From NCBI GenBank assembly GCA_011525015.1, contig WTJC01000013.1:63285-127284 (forward strand): a stretch of DNA of 64,000 bases, in the 5' to 3' direction. Positions 45,081 to 54,920 of the stretch are shown in pieces. The notes under the pieces are model-generated. The model had not been told where the DNA came from. It was given only the letters and a program-made list of their open reading frames with translations, and did not search any database. This DNA comes from Flavobacteriales bacterium. Lineage in GTDB: Bacteria; Bacteroidota; Bacteroidia; Flavobacteriales; Flavobacteriaceae. Every line of letters starts with the position of its first letter. Position 1 is the first letter of the stretch. Position numbers and translations under genes: made by a program.

Positions 45081-46136
45081 TTGTTTAACATTAAAAACCT
45101 TGATAAAATTATCCCTTTAATTATGTGCCTCAATTATAATATTAACGCGTTCATTTTTAGAAAAATAACTCCTTCTCTATTGCTTCTATTTATTTTTCAA
45201 AATGCAGTATCACAACAAACATCTAAAAGACTAGCTATAATCGATGTGCATGTACATGCGATGAAAACAAATCCCAATTTTAGTTCTGATATGTGCCCTT
45301 GGTTTTTAAGTAATATGCCCGGTGGAGACCCAAAACATGGAGTACCCTCATTTACCAATACGGATTGTATAGCGCCCTTAAAAGCTGCCAAAAATGACGC
45401 AGAAATGCAGGCTGCTATAGTGAGAGCCGCAAAAGAATTAAACGTGACCATGGTCGTAAGCGGCGACGCTGATATTATTCATCGTTGGCACAAAGCTGTG
45501 CCTAATCATATCATACCCTCTCTTGGTGTCAGTAATGCCGAACAAATAAGCGTAGAGGCTTTTAAAGATTCACTCTCGACAGGTTTTTATAAGGTCATGG
45601 GAGAAGTAGCGCCACAATACCAAGGCATGTCGCCTTCAGATATGTCTTTAGATGCCTATTTTGGTGTTGCAGAAGAATTGGGAATTCCTGTTGGAATACA
45701 CATGGGAACTGGTGGAAATGGTATGGCAAACATCACATCTCCTAAGTACAGGGCATCGTTAGGCCAACCTTTTTTATTAGAAGATGTTTTAGCACGTCAC
45801 CCAAATCTAAAAATATGGGTAATGCATGCGGGGTATCCAATGATTGACCAAATGATCGCCTTAATGGGTGCAAATGCATATGTATATGTCGATTTGGCTG
45901 GATTTATTTGGAGCTATCCATTGGATGAAATTCATGCTTATTTAAAGAGAATTGTGCAAGCAGGTTTTGCCAAGAGAATATTGTACGGAACTGACTTGAT
46001 GATTTGGCCTGAATTATTAGAAACCTCTATAGGCGTAATAGAAAATGCCACCTACCTGACAGAAGAACGAAAAAGAGATATACTTTTTAATAATGCTGTT
46101 CGATTCTTCAATTTAGATGCTTCAAAATTTGAGTGA
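45081..46136 (+). CDS. Secreted amidohydrolase family protein (COG2159, TIM-barrel metal-dependent hydrolase)
   Basis: A 351-residue protein in the ORF track; ATG at 45123 is an equally good start and gives a shorter signal peptide (LLLLFIFQNAVSQ). Metal-binding features of the amidohydrolase_2 family are visible: AIIDVHVHAMK, VGIHMGTGG, WVMHAGYPM and LYGTDLMIW (final Asp). Members hydrolyse or decarboxylate diverse small substrates, and none can be picked from sequence. A signal peptide on this family is less common. A terminator follows about 35 bases after the stop. Confidence 0.85.
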   Translation: MFNIKNLDKIIPLIMCLNYNINAFIFRKITPSLLLLFIFQNAVSQQTSKRLAIIDVHVHAMKTNPNFSSDMCPWFLSNMPGGDPKHGVPSFTNTDCIAPLKAAKNDAEMQAAIVRAAKELNVTMVVSGDADIIHRWHKAVPNHIIPSLGVSNAEQISVEAFKDSLSTGFYKVMGEVAPQYQGMSPSDMSLDAYFGVAEELGIPVGIHMGTGGNGMANITSPKYRASLGQPFLLEDVLARHPNLKIWVMHAGYPMIDQMIALMGANAYVYVDLAGFIWSYPLDEIHAYLKRIVQAGFAKRILYGTDLMIWPELLETSIGVIENATYLTEERKRDILFNNAVRFFNLDASKFE

Positions 46137-46169
46137 TTTTTGAATAAGAACAACAAAAACCATAAAAAA

Positions 46170-46198
46170 AACCTCAGAATAGTCCTATTCTGAGGTTT
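46170..46198. terminator. Intrinsic terminator after the amidohydrolase gene / after tRNA-Arg
   Basis: The stem AACCTCAGAATAG / CTATTCTGAGGTT with a short loop is followed by TT on one side and preceded by a run of A. It can end the plus-strand amidohydrolase transcript and, in reverse, the tRNA transcript (T-run on the minus strand). Confidence 0.85.
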
Positions 46199-46207
46199 AG
46201 AAGTCAG

Positions 46208-46281
46208 TGATCGCGGAAGGATTCGAACCTTCGACCGTCTGCTTAGAAGGCAGATGCTCTATCCAGCTGAGCTACGCGACC
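46208..46281 (-). tRNA. tRNA-Arg (anticodon UCU)
   Basis: Reading the minus strand from 46281 gives a 74-base cloverleaf. The acceptor GGTCGCG pairs with CGCGATC, then A73. The D-arm is AGCTCAGCTGGATAGAGC, the anticodon stem-loop TCTGC-CTTCTAA-GCAGA has anticodon TCT, and the T-arm contains GGTTCGAATCC. CCA is not encoded. It is closely followed on its own strand by the terminator at 46170-46198. Confidence 0.96.
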
Positions 46282-46403
46282 GTTTTGAGGTGTGCAAATA
46301 TATATCATTTTGGATTTAATTTTTAAAATTTCAGATGAAATAGAGCTTGCATCAAATTTGTTTAATAATATGTTAAATTTATTAAACAGAATATTAGATG
46401 CGT

Positions 46404-46411
46404 TACCTTTG
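46404..46411 (+). promoter_or_regulatory. Candidate -7 element for the fasciclin gene
   Basis: TACCTTTG is an exact match to TAnnTTTG. It lies 12 bases before the ATG at 46424, so the leader would be very short. A weak TTTA box at 46378-46381 could serve as -33. Confidence 0.45.
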
Positions 46412-46423
46412 TAAAAAAACACA

Positions 46424-47002
46424 ATGAAAAAATTACTTCCATTTTTTACGCTGACCTTAGCCGTATTATTTGTCTCTTGCGATCCTTCTGACGACGATAC
46501 ATCATCAGACGCAACAAGAAACATCGTTGAAACGGCTGCGATTACAGCAGATTTATCCAATTTAGTAGGAGCGCTGGTTCTTGCAGACGAAAATCCAGAT
46601 TCCAATCTCATTGCTACGTTAAATGCTCCAGGGCCTTATACTGTGTTTGCTCCATCAAATCAAGCCTTTGCCAATTTATTAGGCCAACTTGACGGTATAG
46701 ACACCCTTGACGATTTTGATACTGTAGAAGAGAGAACACTACTTGCCAAAGTAGTTCAATATCATGTTGTAACCGGAGTGGCTGCTTTATCTACTGGTTT
46801 ATCTAATGGGTCTTCAATTCCGACATTTCAAGGAGAAGAGGTGAGTATCAGCACAGCTTCAGGAGTTCAGATCACCGACAAAACTGGTGTACCAGCCAAT
46901 GTGACCACAGCTGATATTATTACCACTAACGGTGTCGTTCACATCATCGATAAGGTTTTAATTCCCCAGGAAGTTCTCGACCTTCTAAACGGAGGAAACT
47001 AA
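46424..47002 (+). CDS. Fasciclin (FAS1) domain lipoprotein
   Basis: A 192-residue protein with a lipobox (VLFVSC) and an acidic Asp/Ser linker after it. One FAS1 domain occupies about 35-190: LIATLNAPGPYTVFAPSNQAFANLL (H1-like box) and VVQYHVVTGVAALS, ending DIITTNGVVHIIDKVLIP (H2-like box). FAS1 proteins mediate adhesion or carbohydrate contacts at the cell surface. It stands alone between a tRNA and a terminator. Confidence 0.93.
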   Translation: MKKLLPFFTLTLAVLFVSCDPSDDDTSSDATRNIVETAAITADLSNLVGALVLADENPDSNLIATLNAPGPYTVFAPSNQAFANLLGQLDGIDTLDDFDTVEERTLLAKVVQYHVVTGVAALSTGLSNGSSIPTFQGEEVSISTASGVQITDKTGVPANVTTADIITTNGVVHIIDKVLIPQEVLDLLNGGN

Positions 47003-47010
47003 CATAAAAC

Positions 47011-47038
47011 AAAAGGTGGTCAATGACCACCTTTTTTT
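47011..47038. terminator. Bidirectional intrinsic terminator between fasciclin and carboxylesterase genes
   Basis: The stem AAAAGGTGGTC / GACCACCTTTT with loop AAT and a T-tract of seven lies between two convergent stop codons. The esterase stop is at its edge. Confidence 0.88.
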
Positions 47039-48653
47039 ATAAACTCGAAATTAATTCAAATAATTCTTTATCGAGTTGAGGTTTGACCTCGCAATTCAAA
47101 TCAAAATGCATTGTTGCTGTGTTTTCAGGCGTATAAGCTGGCCATTCTGGTAATCCGCTGTGATTGGGATTTCCGGTCTTGGCAAAATGAATCCATGCCT
47201 TCGAAACACGATCAGCAAGAGCATGGGCCTGTATTCCACCACCTGTCATGTTTCGAGCCAATTCAATATTGTCAAAAACAAAAGGCAATTCCATACAGTG
47301 AACAGACTGGTATTTTCCATCAAAAACAGGCGACTGCCATGTGAACAAATACATATATACTTCGGCACCATCAACAACAGTTGATTTCTTATTGGCTTGA
47401 AAAACAGTTCCGGGTCTAAACATGGTATCCACTGTGAGTAAATCATGAGGTTGTGTATCGTTCGGATAGGCTTTTCGAACTGCAGCAATATAGGCTGAGG
47501 CCTTGTCTTTATACGTTTGTTCAATATGTTTCATAACCGTCTCTTCAGAGGCTCCAAAAAATCTTCCATTAGCAAAAGTCGCAAACTCATTCTTTGTAGT
47601 TCCGATTAGTAATGGTATGTGTTTAGACATTTCATATGCATCATCACTACTCATGTCATAAGGGATTAAATCGCCGTCTAAACTGGGGCCCCAATTCAAA
47701 CCAAAACCGCCTGGAGCTCTTCCTTCTTTTGCGAGTCTTTCGGCGACAATTTGCAGTGCCTGTTGACTTGCTTTACTTAATACTGAAAAAGGGATTTCTT
47801 GTATGCGGTCTATGTTTCTGGATTTAATTTTTAGAATTTTCAAAGTTTCTTTTGCAATGGATTGGGTTACTTCTTTAGTTTGAAATCCAGAGCGGAAGGC
47901 CCCTGATTGATTCACCGCTTTGTGAAATAATCCTTCAGCAGAAGGCATAGCCATAAGTGTATTTACTTTAGCGCCACCTCCAGATTGACCAAAAATCGTC
48001 ACATTGTTAGGGTCACCTCCAAAATTTTCAATGTTGAGTTGAACCCATTTTAAAGCCTCAACAATATCTCTCATAGAGTTGTTTGCTGAATGCTTGTATT
48101 TTTCTCCGTAGGCTGAAAGGTCTAAAAAGCCGAGTACATTTAAGCGGTGATTAATTGACACCACGACTACATCTCCCTTTTCGGCTAAATTACGCCCATC
48201 ATAAGACGGAAGTTCCTGAGAAGAACCTGCCGTGAATCCTCCGCCGTGAATCCAAAACAAAACGGCTCTTTTTTTAGAATCTTTAATTGCGGGTGTCCAT
48301 ACATTGATTCGGAGATTATCCTCTGAGGCATATCCCCAACTGTGATCAAAAACAAACTCAGATTCGTCTTGAACTGCTGTTGTTGGATTCATTAGATAAG
48401 CTACAGGACCATATGTAGTGGTACTTTTTACCCCTTCCCACGCTTCTAAAGGCATTGCAGATTCAAATCGCTTTGCTTGAGCATATGGGATTCCTTTATA
48501 GGTATAGATACCATTTTCGATATAGCCTCTTACTTTTCCCTTAGTGGTTGATGTAACAGCTATTGATGCTCCAGTCTGCACTTCAGTTTGAGCACAAACT
48601 ACAGTTACAGCACTCAACATGAGTACTGTAACTGAATAAAATAATTTGTTCAT
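47037..48653 (-). CDS. Type-B carboxylesterase/lipase, secreted
   Basis: A 538-residue exported protein (signal peptide ending VVCAQ). The carboxylesterase family pattern is complete: YKGIPYAQAKRF, LFWIHGGGFTAGSS (oxyanion hole), NVTIFGQSGGGAKV (nucleophile Ser), LIGTTKNEFATF (catalytic Glu) and SVHCMELPFVFD (catalytic His). It hydrolyses carboxylic esters, perhaps acyl groups on glycans or aromatic esters. It lies 45 bases downstream of the symporter gene on the same strand, so it is probably part of the sugar-use cluster. Confidence 0.92.
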   Translation of the reverse strand: MNKLFYSVTVLMLSAVTVVCAQTEVQTGASIAVTSTTKGKVRGYIENGIYTYKGIPYAQAKRFESAMPLEAWEGVKSTTTYGPVAYLMNPTTAVQDESEFVFDHSWGYASEDNLRINVWTPAIKDSKKRAVLFWIHGGGFTAGSSQELPSYDGRNLAEKGDVVVVSINHRLNVLGFLDLSAYGEKYKHSANNSMRDIVEALKWVQLNIENFGGDPNNVTIFGQSGGGAKVNTLMAMPSAEGLFHKAVNQSGAFRSGFQTKEVTQSIAKETLKILKIKSRNIDRIQEIPFSVLSKASQQALQIVAERLAKEGRAPGGFGLNWGPSLDGDLIPYDMSSDDAYEMSKHIPLLIGTTKNEFATFANGRFFGASEETVMKHIEQTYKDKASAYIAAVRKAYPNDTQPHDLLTVDTMFRPGTVFQANKKSTVVDGAEVYMYLFTWQSPVFDGKYQSVHCMELPFVFDNIELARNMTGGGIQAHALADRVSKAWIHFAKTGNPNHSGLPEWPAYTPENTATMHFDLNCEVKPQLDKELFELISSL

Positions 48654-48698
48654 TGATTTAGTTAGTTTATCAATAAGACGAGATAGATCCTAAAAGGT

Positions 48699-50318
48699 TT
48701 ACTTCCCGTTGAAATAAATCATCACAAATGCAACAACGATAAGAACAAAAATGGATAGTAAAATGTCCTTGTAGTTGTAGCTGTTCTGATTTTTAGCTTT
48801 TTCTTCTTCAGAAATTGTACTGATGGTAAGGTTTGCAATCTGAGCTTCCGAAGGCGCTGCCGTAGAATAACTCACCGCTATCATCAAAATGATACATATT
48901 AAGAAGAACCAAGACGCAAAAGTCAAGAAGTTCATGTCACCTAAGTAGAACCATATACTGCTTGGGTCAAATCGATCTTTGATCAACTCGAGGAAAATAC
49001 GAGCTGCACCAACTACAAATCCAAACACCATAGTGACAAAAGCACCTTGTGCATTGATTCGTTTTGAAAAGATTCCAAGTAAGAATACGGCCGCGATTGG
49101 TGGAGCGATATAAGACTGTACACTTTGTAAATACTCGTATAATACCCCTGAGATTCCAGACATTACTGGTATCCATAAAATACCGCAAATCACAGTGATT
49201 ATAGTTGCGATTTGACCAGTTCTTACCAATTTTTCTTCAGGAGCATCTGGTCTTAATTTCTTATAGATATCAACAGTAAACAAGGTTGAGCAAGAGTTAA
49301 ATACTGAAGCAAGTGAACTCATCAAAGCCGCCAATAAGCCTGCAGCCACTAACCCTCTCAATCCTGAAGGTAATAAGTTGGCCATCAGGGTTGGAAACGC
49401 CTCATCTGGACTGTCATAGTGTAACTCCCCTCTCATTTTTAGTGTAAGGGCAATTACCCCTGGAATCAAAAACAAGAAAACTGGAAGTAATTTTAAAAGT
49501 GCTCCGAAGATAGTTCCTCTTCTACCCTCTTTGATGTTCTTCGCAGTTAGGGCTCTTTGAACGATGTATTGATCTGTACACCAGTACCAGATACCGGTAA
49601 TTGTACTCGCAATTAATAATGAGGGCCAAGGGAAATCAGGATCCGAGGCTGAGCGCCACATATTAAAATATTCTGGTCCTACGGTTTCTTTCATTGAAGA
49701 CCATCCTCCAACTGCATCAAGTCCTATATAGGTTAGTGCAGCTGCTCCGATTATAAGCACTACGGTTTGCACTGCTTCGGTATAAACTACTGCGCGCATT
49801 CCACCTAAAACAGTGTATACACCAGTTAGTACAACAGTGGCGAGAGCTCCTGTCCAAAAGTCAATACCTAAAAGGGCAGAAACAACTACTCCTCCTGCAT
49901 AAATAGTTACCGATATCTTAGTCAATACATAGGCCACTAAGGAGAAAATCGAAAGTATCCATCTCAAGCGTGGATCAAATCGTTTTTCCAAGAATTCAGG
50001 CATGGTATAAACCCCTGCACGAGCGTAAAACGGCAAAAAGATCCAACCCAGGGCTAATACAATCCAAGCGTGAATTTCGTAGATCAGCATGGGTAGTTTG
50101 TCACCGGCACCAGATCCCGCAAGACCAACAACGTGCTCAGAACCGATATTCGAGGCGAATATTGAAGCTCCGACAACAAACCAACCGACATTACGCCCGG
50201 CTAAAAAGTAATCTTCTGTATTGTTTCTTCTTTTTCTAATGACCCAATACGCAATTCCTAATAGAATCACGAAATAGGCGCTAATACTTATCCAATCTAA
50301 AGTATCAAGTGTTTTCAT
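48699..50318 (-). CDS. Sodium/solute symporter (SSS/SLC5 family, SGLT-like)
   Basis: A 539-residue inner-membrane protein with about 14 helices. SSS motifs are DYFLAGRNVGWFVVGASIFASNIG near the start, GIWYWCTDQYIVQRAL in the middle and GLVAAGLLAALMSSLASVFNS for the sodium site. It imports a sugar or related solute with sodium. Its position between the esterase and the rhamnose-type operon suggests a sugar substrate such as rhamnose; this is inferred from context only. Confidence 0.92.
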   Translation of the reverse strand: MKTLDTLDWISISAYFVILLGIAYWVIRKRRNNTEDYFLAGRNVGWFVVGASIFASNIGSEHVVGLAGSGAGDKLPMLIYEIHAWIVLALGWIFLPFYARAGVYTMPEFLEKRFDPRLRWILSIFSLVAYVLTKISVTIYAGGVVVSALLGIDFWTGALATVVLTGVYTVLGGMRAVVYTEAVQTVVLIIGAAALTYIGLDAVGGWSSMKETVGPEYFNMWRSASDPDFPWPSLLIASTITGIWYWCTDQYIVQRALTAKNIKEGRRGTIFGALLKLLPVFLFLIPGVIALTLKMRGELHYDSPDEAFPTLMANLLPSGLRGLVAAGLLAALMSSLASVFNSCSTLFTVDIYKKLRPDAPEEKLVRTGQIATIITVICGILWIPVMSGISGVLYEYLQSVQSYIAPPIAAVFLLGIFSKRINAQGAFVTMVFGFVVGAARIFLELIKDRFDPSSIWFYLGDMNFLTFASWFFLICIILMIAVSYSTAAPSEAQIANLTISTISEEEKAKNQNSYNYKDILLSIFVLIVVAFVMIYFNGK

Positions 50319-50447
50319 GTTTGAGTATGTGTTTATTTATTAGTTAGCTCTTTACCAAATGGAGATTTGGTTTTGGCCGTGAAAAGATAAAAATATATTT
50401 GAAATAAATGGGTTTATTTCAAGGCCAAACCCTTTAGGCACTCCTAA

Positions 50448-51410
50448 TCAGGTACGATCGTATTCGCTGTAATAATCTTCGAGCCAGCTCACAAAAGTAT
50501 CCACCCAATTAAATTTATAAGAGGTATTGTACATACCAAATCCGTGTCCACCTGTTTTGTAAAAAAAGGTTTCAACCTCAACAGCTTCTTGTCGAAGGGC
50601 TGCTGAAAACAACAGACTGTTTTCCACAGGGACTACTTCATCGTCTAAGGCGTGAACCAAAAAGCTTGGCGGAGTATTCATATCGACCTGCAGTTCATTC
50701 GAATAAAAACGCACATCATCTGCATCGAGAACAACTTTTTCTTGACTGCTAAAAGTTCCTATTAAATTATTGGCCGATCCCCTATGGGTTAATCCATCCT
50801 GAAAACTAATTACGGGATAAACCAAGAGCATAAAATCAGGACGACTGTTGTTGTGAATTGGAGCAGGCTGAAATTGTTTGGTGAAGTGTACCCCAGCAGA
50901 TGCGGCAAGATGTCCTCCAGCAGAGAATCCAGCAACACCTATTTTATCTGAATCTACTCCAAAATTCAAGGCATTGGCCCTTACGAATTGAATAGCTCGT
51001 TGCACATCTTGTAAGGGAACCACTTTTTTATTTTCGAAATACGACTCTTGGGGCATTCTGTACTTAAGCACAAAGACTGCTATGCCGTATTCATTTAATT
51101 TTTTTGCAACATCATGCCCTTCATGGTCTATGGCCAAACCGTAATAACCACCTCCTGGACATAATACAACAGCCGCTTTAAAGTTATTTTCTTCTGGAAG
51201 ATAAATACTCAGTTCTGGCTTGATTACATTGGTTATAAAACGAGCTTTTCCCGTTGAAACATCAATTATTCTTGTTTGTTCTGGAGTGAAGTCAGCGTTC
51301 CAATTGGGAATCTCATCATTGTCGTAAAGAGGAATAGTCTGTTGCCCATATAATACCGAACTCAGAAGGAGGGCAAAAATCACTGAAAAAAGCCTATTGT
51401 AATGCATCAT
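50448..51410 (-). CDS. Secreted alpha/beta-hydrolase, acetyl-xylan-esterase-like
   Basis: I start the gene at MMHYNRLFSV (51408-51410) rather than the ORF-track Met, since this gives a standard signal peptide (LLLSSVLYGQ). The ~320-residue product has AAVVLCPGGGYYGLA (oxyanion strand), IGVAGFSAGGHLA (nucleophile Ser), HALDDEVVP (Asp) and the His in GGHGFGMY. This is the BD-FAE/Axe-like group that deacetylates sugars. It is divergent from the rhamnose operon and may remove acetyl groups before sugar uptake. Confidence 0.87.
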   Translation of the reverse strand: MMHYNRLFSVIFALLLSSVLYGQQTIPLYDNDEIPNWNADFTPEQTRIIDVSTGKARFITNVIKPELSIYLPEENNFKAAVVLCPGGGYYGLAIDHEGHDVAKKLNEYGIAVFVLKYRMPQESYFENKKVVPLQDVQRAIQFVRANALNFGVDSDKIGVAGFSAGGHLAASAGVHFTKQFQPAPIHNNSRPDFMLLVYPVISFQDGLTHRGSANNLIGTFSSQEKVVLDADDVRFYSNELQVDMNTPPSFLVHALDDEVVPVENSLLFSAALRQEAVEVETFFYKTGGHGFGMYNTSYKFNWVDTFVSWLEDYYSEYDRT

Positions 51411-51486
51411 TAAAGTAGTTAGGTGTATTTGAAGGTAGTGAAATATCATTGAAACCTTTATTAATTCGCAGTTTGCTCTTATTGTT

Positions 51487-51494
51487 TATATTTG
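51487..51494 (+). promoter_or_regulatory. Candidate -7 element for the rhamnose-type operon
   Basis: TATATTTG is an exact TAnnTTTG match, 31 bases before the ATG at 51526. No good TTTG -33 box is present at the normal distance, which would fit a promoter that needs an activator. Confidence 0.5.
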
Positions 51495-51525
51495 AGACAA
51501 TAGTTTTCCATACCTAAAAATACAA

Positions 51526-53625
51526 ATGTCTACCTATACCTTTAATTACGTCAATTATTTGTGGGATGAAGCCCACGCTCAAAGCTTAAAAGACGACCAA
51601 GTCGCACTTTTTTTATACAGATCAAATCTACTCGGAGCAGATTTACGCATCACCAATTACGGAGGAGGTAATACCTCTTGCAAGACCATAGAAAAAGACC
51701 CGCTGACCAATGAATACATCGAAGTCATGTGGATTAAAGGTTCTGGCGGAGATATCGGAACATTAACGAGAAAAGGAATTGCAGGGCTTTACACCAAGCG
51801 ATTGAGAGATCTTAAAAACGTTTACCAAGGATTACACGATGAAGACCGAATGGTGGGCTTATTCAATCATTGCATATATGATTTAGAGAGTCGCGCACCC
51901 TCTATAGATACCCCTTTACACGGACTATTGCCCTTTAAGCACATTGACCACTTACACCCTGATGCCCTTATTGCCATTGCAGCGAGTGCAAATAGCAAAG
52001 AAATTACGCGCGAAATTTGGGGAGACACCATGGGATGGGTAGGTTGGCAAAGACCTGGATTTGACTTAGGACTGCAATTGGAAAGATGTCTTCAAGAACA
52101 GCCCGGTATTCGAGGAATAGTTCTGGAGTCTCATGGACTCTTTACTTGGGCGGATGATGCGCACGAATGCTACCTAAATTCATTAGAAGTTATTGAGCAG
52201 GCCTCAATGTACATCGAAGAAAAATCTAAAAGTAAAAACTATCATTTCGGAGGTAAACGCGTTGATGCCTTAGATAGTGCTGAGCGCAAAATGCGGGCGG
52301 CACAGTTAATGCCATTACTTCGAGGGCTGTGCTCCACAGAAAATCAAATGATTGGACATTTTGACGATTCCGATGTGGTTTTGGAGTTTGTCAACAGCTT
52401 TGACCTCGACCGATTGGCGCCTTTAGGTACTTCTTGTCCAGATCACTTTTTAAGGACTAAAATTCAGCCTCTAGTTCTGCCTCTAGAACAAGATGAAAAT
52501 TTAGAAGATACTACAGCCTTATTAGAGAAGTTAAGCCCCTCCTTTGAGCGTTATAAAAAAGAGTACGTCAATTATTACAACAGCCATAAAAATGAGCATT
52601 CGCCGGCCATAAGAGATGCGAGTCCAGTAATCTTGCTATACCCTGGAGTAGGGCTATTTAGCTTTGCTAAGAACAAACAAACTGCCAGAGTGGCCAGTGA
52701 ATTTTACATTAATGCCATCAATGTCATGAGAGGTGCTGAGGCAATTTCTACCTATACGGCACTACCCCGACAAGAGGCTTTTGACATCGAATATTGGCTC
52801 TTAGAGGAAGCCAAGCTACAGCGGATGCCAAAAGAAAAAACACTCTCACGAAAGATTGCATTTGTCACAGGAGCTGCAGGGGGAATTGGAAAAGCCATTT
52901 GCGAAAAACTTATTGAAGAAGGCGCTCATGTGGTTTTCGCTGATCTTTCTGAGGAAAGACTTCAGGCAATGAAAGACGAATATTCTTCTGACCTTATGAC
53001 TACGGTCTGTTGTGATGTCACCAAAACTGAGGCTATTGACAAGGCCTACAAGTCGGCTTGCCTCTACTTTGGAGGGATAGATATTGTCGTTCACAGCGCA
53101 GGATTAGCCATTTCTAAAACCTTAGAAGATCACACCTTAGAAGATTGGGATTTATTGCAAAACGTGCTGGTTAAAGCCCAGTTTGAATTGGCACAAAAAG
53201 CTGCTGAACTCATGAAAATTCAAGGACTTGGAGGAGATATCATAAGTATAGCCAGTAAAAATGGCGTGGTATCAGGTCCCAACAATATTGGCTATGGAAC
53301 AGCCAAAGCGGCTCAACAGCATATGACTCGACTTTTAGCAGCAGAACTGGGGAAAGCACAAATTCGGGTGAACGTGGTCAATCCGGACGGGGTGATTATT
53401 GGCAGTAAAATCTGGGAAGGAGAATGGGCCGAAGGTAGAGCTAAAGCCTATGGAGTAGCCGTAGAAGATTTACCTGCGCATTACGCCAAACGAAATTTGA
53501 TGAGTCAAATCATTTATCCCTCAGATATTGCTGATGGAGTATTTGCTTTGGTAGGCGTTCTAAAGAAATCAACTGGAAATATGATCAATGTCGATGGTGG
53601 AATGCCGCAGGCATTTGTTCGTTAA
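51526..53625 (+). CDS. Bifunctional rhamnulose-1-phosphate aldolase / short-chain dehydrogenase
   Basis: A 699-residue fusion. The first ~430 residues are a class II aldolase (RhaD type): NYGGGNTSCK, HGLLPFKHIDHLHPDA with the zinc His residues, and LESHGLFTW. Residues ~440-699 are a Rossmann SDR: AFVTGAAGGIGKAI (NAD loop), AGLAISKTL, and GYGTAKAAQQ (Tyr and Lys). The aldolase splits L-rhamnulose 1-phosphate to DHAP and L-lactaldehyde; the SDR part is thought to oxidise L-lactaldehyde to L-lactate. It leads an operon with isomerase, kinase and lactate dehydrogenase. Confidence 0.92.
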   Translation: MSTYTFNYVNYLWDEAHAQSLKDDQVALFLYRSNLLGADLRITNYGGGNTSCKTIEKDPLTNEYIEVMWIKGSGGDIGTLTRKGIAGLYTKRLRDLKNVYQGLHDEDRMVGLFNHCIYDLESRAPSIDTPLHGLLPFKHIDHLHPDALIAIAASANSKEITREIWGDTMGWVGWQRPGFDLGLQLERCLQEQPGIRGIVLESHGLFTWADDAHECYLNSLEVIEQASMYIEEKSKSKNYHFGGKRVDALDSAERKMRAAQLMPLLRGLCSTENQMIGHFDDSDVVLEFVNSFDLDRLAPLGTSCPDHFLRTKIQPLVLPLEQDENLEDTTALLEKLSPSFERYKKEYVNYYNSHKNEHSPAIRDASPVILLYPGVGLFSFAKNKQTARVASEFYINAINVMRGAEAISTYTALPRQEAFDIEYWLLEEAKLQRMPKEKTLSRKIAFVTGAAGGIGKAICEKLIEEGAHVVFADLSEERLQAMKDEYSSDLMTTVCCDVTKTEAIDKAYKSACLYFGGIDIVVHSAGLAISKTLEDHTLEDWDLLQNVLVKAQFELAQKAAELMKIQGLGGDIISIASKNGVVSGPNNIGYGTAKAAQQHMTRLLAAELGKAQIRVNVVNPDGVIIGSKIWEGEWAEGRAKAYGVAVEDLPAHYAKRNLMSQIIYPSDIADGVFALVGVLKKSTGNMINVDGGMPQAFVR

Positions 53626-53639
53626 TAGCATCTAATACC

Positions 53640-54920
53640 ATGAGAATCAATCCAGATCAAATCAATGAAATCAACCGATCTTCTGCAGAAGTTCTTGAGC
53701 AATCGTATTCGCAGCTCGCAGATCAACTCGATCGTAAAAACATCGATGTAGATAAGCTTCTTCATAAACTTGGTGATTTTCAAGTCGCCATACCAAGTTG
53801 GGCGCTTGGCCAAGGAGGCACGCGCTTTGGGAGATTCAAACTCGGAGGAGAACCCTCAAATTTGATTGAAAAATTAGAGGATATCGGATTGTTGCACCAG
53901 CTGACTCAAAGTGCTAATATGGTTTCTCTTCACTTTCCTTGGGACAGCGTTTTAGATTACCAAGAAGTCAAAGCCAAGGCCAGTGAACTTCATCTAAAGT
54001 TTGATGCCGTCAATTCAAACACTTTTCAAGACCAAATCGGACAATCGCACAGTTATAAATTCGGTTCATTATCTCATCGAGATAAATCGGTTAGAGCACA
54101 AGCCATTGCACACAACATTGAAGTCATTGAAACAGGCGATAAGTTGGGTTCAAAAAGTTTGACCATTTGGTTAGCCGATGGAAGTAATTTTCCGGCACAA
54201 CACAATTTTCAGCAGGCGCTTGAACGCACCACTGCAAGTTTAGAGCATATTTATCAAAAATTACCAGAAGACTGGAAGTTATTTATAGAGTACAAACCCT
54301 ATGAGCCTAACTTTTACTCCATGGTGATTCAAGATTGGGGCACCTCATTTATGCTTGCCAATCATCTTGGAGATAAGGCTTATACCCTTGTTGACTTGGG
54401 TCATCATTTACCCAATACCAATATCGAACAAATTGTCGCCACGCTTATGAATCAAAATAAATTAGGCGGTTTTCACTTTAATGATAGCAAATACGGTGAT
54501 GATGATCTGAGTGTTGGAAGTATTAAACCCTATGCCCTATTCTTAATTTTTATTGAATTGATTTACGGTATAGAAAACAACAAAGCCAATCCATATCCCG
54601 CATGGATGATAGATGCCTCTCATAACACCAAAGATCCGCTCGAAGATTTAATACAATCTATTGAAGCGATTAAAATTGCCTATGCCAAGGCCTTGTTGGT
54701 AGATCAAAAAGCATTAGCTCAGGCGCAAGAAGAAAATGATGTAGTGCTTGCACAGGAATTAATTCAAGATGCTTTTTTAACCGATGTGCGTCCCCTACTT
54801 CAAAAATCACGCGTCAAAAAAGGTGGAGCCCTCAATCCACTTGGGATGTATCGACAATTAAGTGTGCGACAACATTTAATCGATACCAGAGGAAGTGGTT
54901 CAACAGCTACTGGATTATGA
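53640..54920 (+). CDS. rhaI: L-rhamnose isomerase / sugar isomerase (RhaI type)
   Basis: A 426-residue TIM-barrel isomerase of the Pseudomonas stutzeri L-rhamnose isomerase type, different from E. coli RhaA. Visible features are GTRFGRFKLGGEPSN, HFPWDSVLDY, the metal region FIEYKPYEPNFY, LVDLGHHLPNTN, and GGFHFNDSKYGDDDL. It converts L-rhamnose to L-rhamnulose. It lies 14 bases after the aldolase and shares an ATGA overlap with the kinase gene. Relatives accept several aldoses, so exact specificity is open. Confidence 0.87.
   Translation: MRINPDQINEINRSSAEVLEQSYSQLADQLDRKNIDVDKLLHKLGDFQVAIPSWALGQGGTRFGRFKLGGEPSNLIEKLEDIGLLHQLTQSANMVSLHFPWDSVLDYQEVKAKASELHLKFDAVNSNTFQDQIGQSHSYKFGSLSHRDKSVRAQAIAHNIEVIETGDKLGSKSLTIWLADGSNFPAQHNFQQALERTTASLEHIYQKLPEDWKLFIEYKPYEPNFYSMVIQDWGTSFMLANHLGDKAYTLVDLGHHLPNTNIEQIVATLMNQNKLGGFHFNDSKYGDDDLSVGSIKPYALFLIFIELIYGIENNKANPYPAWMIDASHNTKDPLEDLIQSIEAIKIAYAKALLVDQKALAQAQEENDVVLAQELIQDAFLTDVRPLLQKSRVKKGGALNPLGMYRQLSVRQHLIDTRGSGSTATGL

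Noticed and set aside
46243-46611. Minus-strand ORF of 122 residues
   Set aside because: It overlaps the tRNA-Arg gene and is antisense to the fasciclin gene; it is a shadow frame.
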